Shown piece after piece: positions 1 to 5,445 of a stretch of DNA of 8,440 nt. The number at the start of each line of letters is the position of its first letter. The stretch's first letter is position 1. The notes under the pieces are model-generated. The model saw only the letters and a list, made by a program, of their open reading frames with translations, did not search any database and was not told where the DNA came from. The translations under genes were made by a program, and so were the position numbers. The stretch covers positions 1-8,440 of the forward strand of contig JAPOYQ010000774.1 of assembly GCA_026706505.1 (NCBI GenBank). The letters are read 5' to 3'. The stretch is from Gemmatimonadota bacterium (GTDB taxonomy: Bacteria; Latescibacterota; UBA2968; UBA8231).

Positions 1-877
1 CTGACTCTATGGTTTCTTGTCGTTCTTTCAAAGCCTCTAAAAGCAAGCGATTCCTGCGTTGGTCATTCTCATCGAACTGAACTTCGGCATATGCCTCTCC
101 AGAAGATACCCACATTGTAAGGGAGCCAGCAATCCCGGGAATTATCTTACGCTTTATGAGTACAGAACGAGGTCCCTTCTGTGGTAGATTGATTTGTTTA
201 AGCTGAGGCCGAGCAACCTCAAGCCATGCATCCCAAAAACGCTTAGATTCTTCATCATATTCGGTGCGAGCGGCTGACCGGCGCCGACTTGATTTCCTTT
301 CTGGTTCGTCGGGCAACAACAAAGTTCGGCCCACTAGATTGCCTTCAAAGGGTTGAAAGAGAACTGCATTGATGGGCACTCCGAAGTTCTCTGCAAGGAA
401 CTCAATCATGTGTTCAGTAGAATCATCGAGTCGAGAGGCTACAACCAACAATTTAGGCAAACCTGCTATTTCATCTAACCGCTGACTAAAGTGTTTCTCG
501 TACGCTTCAGTGAGTACGGCATTCTCTTCATTGAAGTGAATTTTCCGATATTCGGCGTAAATGAATGCCACCTCGTCAAATTCAAAATCGTTAACGCGGG
601 CAGCATAGTCAATTACTTGCGCCACTACTTCTCGAGGAGCACGGTTGCGCTTGTTTTCGATTACTACGAGACGTTGATCACTATCCAAGGCCAAGAGGTC
701 TAGAGTTCCGGATTTATTTTCTACCTGCCTACCTACAATTAGAAGATCAATACCCAAAAGATCCGGATCAGATTCAATAGCAGATTCAATATCTGTTTCG
801 GCTGACAGTGTTGTTTCAGGTACTTTACTTGCTAAACCTTCTGAGTCTAATTGCCACAGTTCCATTCGTGTTGCCAT
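1..877 (-). CDS. NucS/DUF91-like PD-(D/E)XK nuclease protein, 3' end outside window
   Basis: The minus strand stays open from an ATG at 877 to the left edge: 292 codons with no stop, so the C-terminus is missing. Residues about 30-95 read as a PD-(D/E)XK nuclease core of the NucS/DUF91 kind. An N-terminal acidic helix (ESAIESDPDLLG, 31-42) is followed by DLLIVGRQV, then the catalytic-type Asp60 in GTLDLLALD, Glu74-Asn-Lys76 in VVIENKRN, and Gln87 in VVAQVIDYAA. The later part has a FW..W pattern and a charged stretch (AYAEVQFDENDQRRN, then L..RQETIES) that resembles DUF4268, a domain often joined to this nuclease fold. The start is supported by AGGAG (complement of 887-891) nine bases upstream. 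Such proteins are usually annotated as putative endonucleases and are frequent in defence or mobile regions; the substrate is unknown. The gene has markedly lower GC than the CBASS block, which suggests a separate acquisition. The nuclease fold is fairly secure, the DUF4268 assignment less so. Confidence 0.8.
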   Translation of the reverse strand, partial: MATRMELWQLDSEGLASKVPETTLSAETDIESAIESDPDLLGIDLLIVGRQVENKSGTLDLLALDSDQRLVVIENKRNRAPREVVAQVIDYAARVNDFEFDEVAFIYAEYRKIHFNEENAVLTEAYEKHFSQRLDEIAGLPKLLVVASRLDDSTEHMIEFLAENFGVPINAVLFQPFEGNLVGRTLLLPDEPERKSSRRRSAARTEYDEESKRFWDAWLEVARPQLKQINLPQKGPRSVLIKRKIIPGIAGSLTMWVSSGEAYAEVQFDENDQRRNRLLLEALKERQETIES

Positions 878-883
878 GTTAGT

Positions 884-899
884 TGACTCCTAGTAGTCA
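884..899. repeat. 16-bp near-palindrome over the ribosome binding site of the nuclease gene
   Basis: TGACTCCTAGTAGTCA matches its own reverse complement at 14 of 16 positions. It contains the AGGAG ribosome binding site of the minus-strand nuclease gene and ends on the stop codon (897-899) of the presumed upstream reading frame. It could be a repressor operator or an RNA hairpin that hides the ribosome binding site. Short palindromes also occur by chance, so its function is unproven. Confidence 0.4.
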
Positions 900-1164
900 T
901 AGGTCGCAATTGGGGGATGCTTTGTTGAAAAATTCAGGAACGAGGAATTTATCATAGTCGAGCTTGTACATGCCAATACGCGTTGCAGACTTTGTACTCA
1001 GTGCCAATCAGATGATCGGACTTCACGATCAAGTAGTGGGATAGTCGGTCGCCTAGGAGGAGGTATGACTCTTCCTCTTGGTTTTCCCATCTAAAATATG
1101 AAGTCTCAAATTTGTACAAGATACTTCCATGATTGAAGAGAGGTAGGAACTGGGAGAAGGGCAT
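897..1164 (-). pseudogene. Remnant of an unidentified gene, probably frameshifted and 5'-truncated
   Basis: Two minus-strand frames read like protein but do not join. From an ATG at 1164 one frame gives MPFSQFLPLFNHGS and continues through YFRWENQEEESYLLLGDRL to ...NAYWHVQARL, stopping at 952. A second frame, with an ATG at 971, gives MYKLDYDKFLVPEFFNKA followed by SPNCDL and stops at 897. That second stop leaves only 19 bases, with a ribosome binding site in them, before the nuclease ATG at 877. This is normal operon spacing and supports the second frame as the original C-terminus. A single indel near 970-985 would join the frames. The upstream end coincides with the composition break at about 1165, so the 5' part of the gene is probably lost. 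I recognise no family. The alternative is an intact 70-residue hypothetical protein at 952-1164. Confidence 0.35.
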
Positions 1165-1616
1165 GACTGCTGCGCGGACGGGTCTGTGGCGCCAACTCGA
1201 CGAGCAGCCCATTACGACGGCATCTACTCGTTCGATGACGACGGCGAGAGCTCTAGGCGCATAGTCGACGCCGTGTTCAAGCAGCGAGGTACATTCGACG
1301 GGTTCGACTTCGCCCGCTCAGCTCGCCCAAGCATCGACGCCGCGCCATTCGTCGAAGCCGGGGCAACCTGGCAGCTCCACCCTTCTGGCCCGGCAATACC
1401 CCAGACCAGGTGCTCAGATTCACCACCCTGTCCACTCAGGGACGGGTCGGCCTGCCTCTTTGAATTGGGGGCATTGTCGCTTCAAGTGCCGAAATGCTGA
1501 TGCATGAAGCGTCGAAATGCATATGCGCCGTCAATGGTGTTTGCAACCTCGGTCACCATTAGACCTAGTGCCATGAGAGGCAGAAGTCACGGGTGTTTCG
1601 AGCGAGGGCACGGTCG
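1165..1616. other. 452-bp stretch without a recognisable gene
   Basis: The GC content is high from the first bases of this stretch. It holds one weak plus-strand ORF (listed separately at 1186-1500), a 30-codon minus-strand ORF (1482-1574, MALGLMVTEVANTIDGAYAF...) and a directly repeated octamer CGAAATGC at 1490-1497 and 1513-1520. I see no RNA gene, no terminator and no insertion-sequence ends. It lies between two decayed regions and is most simply read as degraded intergenic DNA. Confidence 0.5.
1186..1500 (+). CDS. Weakly supported hypothetical ORF, possibly a fragment
   Basis: A GTG-initiated 104-codon frame. In its first half (about 1210-1390) nearly all third codon positions are G or C, as expected of a real gene in such DNA, and the peptide includes YDGIYSFDDDGESSRRIVDA and RGTFDGFDFARSARPSIDA. 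The second half is rich in Pro, Cys and Ser and looks less like a protein. There is no good ribosome binding site before the GTG, and I recognise no family. It could be the middle of a broken gene whose true start was lost at the composition break near 1165, or simply chance. Confidence 0.2.
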   Translation: MAPTRRAAHYDGIYSFDDDGESSRRIVDAVFKQRGTFDGFDFARSARPSIDAAPFVEAGATWQLHPSGPAIPQTRCSDSPPCPLRDGSACLFELGALSLQVPKC

Positions 1617-1941
1617 GTGAGCGCATTCACGCCCTATGTGAGCGAGCAGCTCAAGGCGTACATCTATCTGTTGATCGATCCGCGCGACGGCGAGGTCTTA
1701 TATATGGGCAAGTGGACCGGGCCAAGCGCCTGAAATCACCGAGCGGGCGATCCTGTTTCGGATTCCCCGGCTCTGGTCGCCGGAGATGTCCGCCGAGGAA
1801 CTGTACGAGGCAACCCAAGGCTGGTGGACGCTTGGGCCCCGCCGCAACGGCGCCGACTACACCTTTGCCATCAACCGGGGAGCCATCCGCGAGGTGTATC
1901 GGATGGGCGAGTCCTCACCCTTCAAGTACGTCAACTGCTGA
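1617..1941 (+). pseudogene. GIY-YIG nuclease-like gene with a large internal deletion
   Basis: Two ends of one protein type survive in different frames. The N-terminal piece starts at a GTG (1617) and gives SAFTPYVSEQLKAYIYLLID followed by PRDGEVLYMGK. This is a GIY-YIG start, with YIYLLID for the GIY strand and VLYMGK for the YIG strand. It stops at 1731-1733. In another frame, from about 1714 to the stop at 1939-1941, comes EITERAILFRIPRLWSPEMS, then EELYEATQGWWTLGPRR and AINRGAIREVYRM. From memory this is the characteristic C-terminal module (ITEPAILI.I...GMSADELYEATRGWW...REVYRI) of actinobacterial LEM-3-like GIY-YIG proteins. The roughly 100-150 residues that normally lie between, including the rest of the nuclease domain, are missing. 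The gene cannot be functional as read, and it points to deletion in a recombining region. Confidence 0.7.
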
Positions 1942-2125
1942 GCTCGAGCTCCCTCCTAGCAGGGCGGGAAGCAGGGACACACTGGCTGCTCAACAGATCC
2001 CCGACCATGAGCGGAGAGTTGTGCTCGAAATTCGAGTCGCGATTGGATTCGTAGCCGAACGAGCTTCGGCCACGGTGATTCACATTTTAGTAGTCGATGA
2101 AGACCACGACTCTTGTGCCAGACAT
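1931..2125 (-). pseudogene. N-terminal fragment of a NYN/PIN-like protein with an in-frame stop
   Basis: From an ATG at 2125 the minus strand reads MSGTRVVVFIDY, then a TAA, then NVNHRGRSSFGYESN and, further on, NSPLMVGDLLSSQ. NYN-domain (PIN-like RNase) proteins of actinobacteria often begin with a strand of the form VxVFIDYQNVY..AR..FG, where the Asp is a metal ligand. Here a stop stands where Gln is expected in the YQN motif; one base change (CAA to TAA) would explain it. The homology fades towards 1950, and the frame ends at 1931-1933 inside the GIY-YIG remnant, so the rest of the gene is gone. The ATG lies 50 bases downstream of the XRE-HIRAN stop on the same strand, so it may once have been co-transcribed with it. 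The family call rests on a short motif. Confidence 0.5.
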
Positions 2126-2147
2126 GGCTCCGAGAAAACAGACCCTC

Positions 2148-2171
2148 GCCTGCCCTGCAACGCAGCCAGGC
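2148..2171 (-). terminator. Possible weak terminator stem-loop after the XRE-HIRAN gene
   Basis: On the minus strand, four bases past the regulator's stop codon, the arms GCCTG and CAGGC enclose an inner TGC/GCA pair around a GTT loop, with an imperfect middle. A T4 run follows nine bases later (complement of 2135-2138). The gap between the stem and the T-run is too long for a classical intrinsic terminator, so this may be only a stem-loop. Confidence 0.25.
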
Positions 2172-2174
2172 GCG

Positions 2175-3137
2175 TTAACTCTCTCCTTGGGGCGGCCCTG
2201 GAGCTACCGTCAATTGGCAAAGTAGACGCAAATGTGGCGGGGTGTCTGGCCCATTGGCTTGAACAACTGCGACGGACACCGAGCGATTTGAGTTGATGTA
2301 ACCGTGTATCTCCTCAAGTAGGTAGTTGGGAATCCAGCCGACCCGCTTGCCGTTTGCCATGAGCTGAATTGCCTGGGGGTTGTATTCGTTTTCGGGCTCC
2401 AGAACTAGGTCGAGGGGTGCGTCCGCGGGGAGGGCCTCGATGAGTCGGCTCACAGTGTCAGGGTCCCGTTCATCTGCGTGACGCGTTCCTGACACGAGGA
2501 ATATGCGTATGAGTGTGCCATCAGACATCTCCCTCGCCTCGGGAACCACCTGAATGGTGTCATGGGGCGACTCAGGTGACCGGGCCAACAGTTCGACAGG
2601 CGTCGCTTCTTCGCGTGTCAGTCCCATGGCGTCTAGCACAGCGTCGTAGTGGGGATCGGCAGCGCTGGTGAGCCGGAGGGCGAAGTACGGGAAGAGATCG
2701 GCTGACCGGTAGGTCTCGTCAAGGCGCGGGAAGGCGGGGAAGGGCTGGAATCGCTCGTGGTTTTTGGCTTCGTCGGCATACGAGAACGTGAACTCGCCGC
2801 CGGTGTATACGAGCCACCCAACATGCACTAAGCCTCGGGTTGTTTGATCTTGCCAGATCACGCGGAATTCCCGGCGCTCTTCGGGCTGTTGCTGCCATAG
2901 GGACGGAACCCCGATCTCGATGTGATCGTCGCCGTGGTCCACAACCAGGCGGAGGCGGCCACCTAAGGCGGTTACGTACTCGTCGAGCGTCGATACATGG
3001 ATGTCAGATTGGTTCTCGATCCGCGAAATACCGGATTGGGTCGTGCCCGCCGCGGTTGCGATCTCGGCTTGAGATCGTCCGAGGCGCCGTCGCAGGTCGG
3101 ACAAGGTCAGCACCGGTGGTGAGGGTGGGTCAGACAC
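2175..3137 (-). CDS. XRE-family regulator with HipA-N-like middle and C-terminal HIRAN domain
   Basis: A 320-residue protein starting at a GTG (3135-3137), with GGAG about 11 bases upstream. Residues 10-42 form a helix-turn-helix of the XRE/Cro type (LSDLRRRLGRSQAEIATAAG, then TTQSGISRIEN), followed by the usual TLDEYVTALGGRLRLVV (49-65). Residues about 90-190 (VGWLVY...GEFTFSY, FPAFPRLDETYRSADLFPYF) resemble the N-terminal subdomain of HipA-like proteins, but there is no kinase domain. Residues about 210-300 match a HIRAN domain: FLVSGTRH (212-219), LVLEPENEYNPQAIQL (243-258) and GKRVGWIPNYLLEEI (262-276). HIRAN domains bind DNA ends, for example the 3' end in HLTF. The gene is divergent from the CBASS operon across a short intergenic region, so it probably represses that operon, and the HIRAN part might sense damaged or phage DNA. 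That role is inference. Known CBASS regulators are of other types: CapW (WYL) and CapH/CapP (HTH plus protease). Confidence 0.8.
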   Translation of the reverse strand: MSDPPSPPVLTLSDLRRRLGRSQAEIATAAGTTQSGISRIENQSDIHVSTLDEYVTALGGRLRLVVDHGDDHIEIGVPSLWQQQPEERREFRVIWQDQTTRGLVHVGWLVYTGGEFTFSYADEAKNHERFQPFPAFPRLDETYRSADLFPYFALRLTSAADPHYDAVLDAMGLTREEATPVELLARSPESPHDTIQVVPEAREMSDGTLIRIFLVSGTRHADERDPDTVSRLIEALPADAPLDLVLEPENEYNPQAIQLMANGKRVGWIPNYLLEEIHGYINSNRSVSVAVVQANGPDTPPHLRLLCQLTVAPGPPQGES

Positions 3138-3158
3138 TTGAAATATGGCTCCACTCGA

Positions 3159-3187
3159 TTGAGTAAAAATCTGTTTGACGTTATATT
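3159..3187 (+). promoter_or_regulatory. Alternative, weaker promoter TTGAGT-17-TATATT
   Basis: A second sigma70-like pair upstream of the CBASS operon: TTGAGT at 3159-3164 and TATATT at 3182-3187, 17 bases apart. Its -10 box lies inside the near-palindrome at 3178-3191. It is weaker than the pair at 3175-3203 (four of six at -35, five of six at -10) and may be a chance match in an AT-rich spacer. Confidence 0.3.
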
Positions 3188-3203
3188 ACGTTGTCGCTAT
3201 AGT
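3175..3203 (+). promoter_or_regulatory. Probable promoter of the CBASS operon
   Basis: TTGACG (3175-3180) and TATAGT (3198-3203) are separated by the ideal 17 bases and each match the sigma70/sigmaA consensus at five of six positions. Transcription would begin near 3210, about 30 bases before the ATG at 3240. This favours that start for the phospholipase over the TTG at 3138. The promoter lies between the two divergent genes, so the regulator bound here could control both. Confidence 0.6.
3178..3191. promoter_or_regulatory. Candidate operator, a 14-bp near-palindrome between -35 and -10
   Basis: ACGTTATATTACGT equals its reverse complement at 12 of 14 positions, with perfect ACGT arms. It begins inside the -35 box and fills most of the spacer of the best operon promoter, where a bound repressor would block RNA polymerase. 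The size and symmetry suit a dimeric XRE-type protein, and the divergent gene encodes one. Binding is inferred from position only. Confidence 0.45.
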
Positions 3204-3239
3204 CGCATGGTGAACCCAGGGGCCAAGAAGAGGCGGAAC

Positions 3240-4319
3240 ATGGACCGCATAGGGAATATCCAGGATAAGGCCGCAAACGACGGTCATCACGCTGCTAGGA
3301 ACAACGGGGTTGGCATTGAATCTGAGAGCGCTTCCGTAATGGCTGGGCCGGCGAACGAGAGCGCTCCTCTCCTCCAGGTGCTCGCGCTTGACGGGGGTGG
3401 ACTGCGCGGGATCTTCACAGCGGCAGCGCTGGCTGAGTGGGAAGAGGACTTCGACACATCGGTTGCCGATCACTTCGATCTCATCGTCGGAACCTCCACT
3501 GGCGGCATCATCGCTCTCGCGCTTGGGCTCGGGATGTCTCCGGCCGAGGTCTTGTCGATCTACGTCGAACACGGCGAACGCATCTTCCCGCGGGTGGGGC
3601 GAGCACGTCGCGGGTTGGTGCGCCGGCTTTTGCGGCCTAGATATGACGCTGCCGAGCTGCGAGCGGTGCTGCAGGACAGCTTTGGGGATCAGCTTCTTAG
3701 CGATTCGAGAGTCCGGCTAGCAATCCCCAGCTACGACCTGGCCGCGGATCACGTCCATTTGTTCCGCACCCCTCACCACCGGGACCTACGACGCGACTGG
3801 CGAGTGTTGGCCGTGGACGTGGCCTTGGCCACAGCGGCGGCGCCGCTGTTCCTCCCCACTCACCGGGTGGAGGCGCACCGTCTGATCGACGGCGGTGTGT
3901 GGGCCAACAACCCAACGCTGGTGGGGGTGGCAGAATGCTTCGACCGCCTCGGAGGTGAACGAGGCCGCGTCCGGGTCCTCAATGTGGGCACCACAAGCGA
4001 CATCCGCAAGCGCCGGGCCACCCTCAACGACGGAGGCATGCTCGCATGGCGCTCTGATGGTCTCGACGTGATGCTGCGGGGGCAATGCCTGGCGGCTACC
4101 AACCATGCCCAACTCATTCTCGGGCGAACCAACGTTGTGCGGGTGGACGTGCCGACCCCCGAAGGGCTTCACAAGCTTGATTCAGTGACCGCCTCGGATT
4201 TGATCGGTCGCGCCCTCGCTGAGAGCCGTGCCCGTTCGCCTGCGCTGGACAACTTTTTTCAGCATTCCCCTTCTCCCTATGTCCCCCTTCATGGAAAGGA
4301 GCCCTCCCATGTCCAATAG
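3240..4319 (+). CDS. capV: CBASS patatin-like phospholipase effector (CapV type)
   Basis: A 359-residue patatin-like lipid hydrolase. All catalytic motifs are present: the oxyanion-hole loop GGGLRG (52-57), the nucleophile Ser86 in GTSTG (84-88), and the dyad Asp217 in DGG (217-219), followed by the typical VWANNP. In CBASS, CapV phospholipases bind the cyclic nucleotide made by the neighbouring CD-NTase and break down membrane phospholipids, killing the infected cell. Which nucleotide activates this one cannot be read from the sequence. I chose the ATG at 3240 because it lies about 30 bases after the predicted transcription start and has a purine-rich AAGAGGCGGA before it. The frame is also open from a TTG at 3138, which is unlikely because that is upstream of the promoter. 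An ATG at 3339 would put the conserved domain about ten residues from the start, which is more typical of the family. The first 45 residues of the version given here look unconserved. The stop overlaps the CD-NTase start by 11 bases. Confidence 0.92.
   Translation: MDRIGNIQDKAANDGHHAARNNGVGIESESASVMAGPANESAPLLQVLALDGGGLRGIFTAAALAEWEEDFDTSVADHFDLIVGTSTGGIIALALGLGMSPAEVLSIYVEHGERIFPRVGRARRGLVRRLLRPRYDAAELRAVLQDSFGDQLLSDSRVRLAIPSYDLAADHVHLFRTPHHRDLRRDWRVLAVDVALATAAAPLFLPTHRVEAHRLIDGGVWANNPTLVGVAECFDRLGGERGRVRVLNVGTTSDIRKRRATLNDGGMLAWRSDGLDVMLRGQCLAATNHAQLILGRTNVVRVDVPTPEGLHKLDSVTASDLIGRALAESRARSPALDNFFQHSPSPYVPLHGKEPSHVQ
4293..4301 (+). promoter_or_regulatory. Ribosome binding site that fixes the CD-NTase start
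   Basis: GGAAAGGAG lies seven bases before the ATG at 4309, inside the end of the phospholipase gene. It decides between that ATG and the in-frame ATGs further upstream at 4228, 4279 and 4291, none of which has a comparable site. Confidence 0.75.
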
Positions 4320-5445
4320 CAACCTGCAGGTGGTCTCGCGACTTCTCGACGCCACGGTCGAGGATCTCGACATATCGCCGCAGCAGTTTGAACTCGCAGT
4401 GCGTCGATACACGGATCTCGGCCAATGGCTAGTCAACCAAGGCATCGGCAATCCCGACGTGTACCCGCAGGGCTCGTTCCGGCTGGGAACGGTGCTGCGT
4501 CCGACCGGCGGCGGTGACTTCGACATCGACTTGGTCTTCCTCCGATATCTTGCCAAGGAGTCGATCACCCAAGACGAACTCCGCGCCCAGGCTGGCCAGC
4601 TGCTGAAGGCCTATATCGCCGCGCGCGGAGCCGCCAACGGAAACCCAACACTGAAGGAGAGGGGCCGCTGCTGGGAACTGATCTATTCGGGCGACCGATT
4701 CCACATGGACGTGCTGCCTGTCATCCCCGATCCCGACGGCGACAACACCGCCGTACTGCTGTCAGACCGGGACATGTACCTGTGGCAGCACAGCAACCCA
4801 ATCGGATACGCCAACTGGTTCTGGAGATCCATGGGGGAGGCCGTTGGAATAAGCAGAGCACTATTGGCTGAGGCGCTCAAACGAGACGTCGAAGACGTTC
4901 CTGAGTGGCTGGTGAGAACCACGCTGCAACGTGTGGTGCAGTTGCTGAAGCTGCACCGCGACACGTTCTTCCGCAGCCATCCCCAACACAAGCCGCCCTC
5001 CATTCTCATCACGACTCTGGCGACCCACGCTTACGGCGGCGAGAGCGACCTATACGAGGCATTCCAGAAAGTGGCTCGCAGTCTCTCGTCCTACGTCGAG
5101 TGGCGCAACGGCACCTATTGGGTTCCGAATCCGGCCCATGAGGATGAGAACTTCGCGGACAAATGGAACACGAACCCGGACCGCAAAAGACACTTCGATC
5201 GGTGGATCGAGGCGCTGATAGCCGATACCGAAAGCTGGGCCACTAGCAACGGGGTCGACGAAGCCATCAAGTCGCTTGGCACCGCATTCGGCACCGCCCC
5301 GGTGCAAACGGCAGCAAAGCGACTTGGGACGGCCCTCTCGTCCCTTGCAGCGGCCGGCGGCCTCGGCGTCGCCCAGCAGGGAAGAGTGACCCAAAGGGGC
5401 GGCACCAAAATTCCACCCCACAGATTTCATGGCCCAGACCGATAG
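4309..5445 (+). CDS. CBASS CD-NTase (cGAS/DncV-like cyclic oligonucleotide synthase)
   Basis: A 378-residue nucleotidyltransferase of the CD-NTase kind. The active site is complete: Gly55-Ser56 in YPQGSFRLGTVLRP, the metal-binding pair Asp72 and Asp74 in GDFDIDLVF, and a third Asp134 in FHMDVLPVIP. The rest is the helical lobe typical of the family, ending in a flexible tail (VTQRGGTKIPPHRFHGPDR). On phage infection such enzymes make cyclic di- or trinucleotides from NTPs; neither the product nor the clade can be assigned safely by eye. The ATG at 4309 is chosen for its strong ribosome binding site and because it overlaps the end of capV by 11 bases; starting at 4228 would add 27 unconserved residues. 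The end overlaps the E2-like gene by 17 bases. In type II CBASS the E2 acts on the C-terminus of the CD-NTase, so the tail is the expected target. Here the last residue is Arg rather than Gly, with a Gly at position 375. Confidence 0.93.
   Translation: MSNSNLQVVSRLLDATVEDLDISPQQFELAVRRYTDLGQWLVNQGIGNPDVYPQGSFRLGTVLRPTGGGDFDIDLVFLRYLAKESITQDELRAQAGQLLKAYIAARGAANGNPTLKERGRCWELIYSGDRFHMDVLPVIPDPDGDNTAVLLSDRDMYLWQHSNPIGYANWFWRSMGEAVGISRALLAEALKRDVEDVPEWLVRTTLQRVVQLLKLHRDTFFRSHPQHKPPSILITTLATHAYGGESDLYEAFQKVARSLSSYVEWRNGTYWVPNPAHEDENFADKWNTNPDRKRHFDRWIEALIADTESWATSNGVDEAIKSLGTAFGTAPVQTAAKRLGTALSSLAAAGGLGVAQQGRVTQRGGTKIPPHRFHGPDR

Noticed and set aside
491..703. 70-codon plus-strand ORF
   Set aside because: It is antisense to the PD-(D/E)XK core of the minus-strand nuclease gene, which has recognisable catalytic residues.
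1490..1520. Direct repeat CGAAATGC, considered as part of a repeat array or att site
   Set aside because: There are only two copies of eight bases, with no further unit and no integrase or tRNA nearby.
1482..1574. 30-codon minus-strand ORF with a protein-like sequence (VTEVANTIDGAYAFRRF)
   Set aside because: It is too short and has no family match or supporting ribosome binding site. It may be another gene remnant, but I cannot support it.
1712..2296. 194-codon plus-strand ORF
   Set aside because: It runs out of frame through the conserved GIY-YIG remnant, antisense through the NYN remnant and antisense to the HIRAN gene end. Its peptide is Pro/Ser/Arg-rich with no motif, so it is a shadow.
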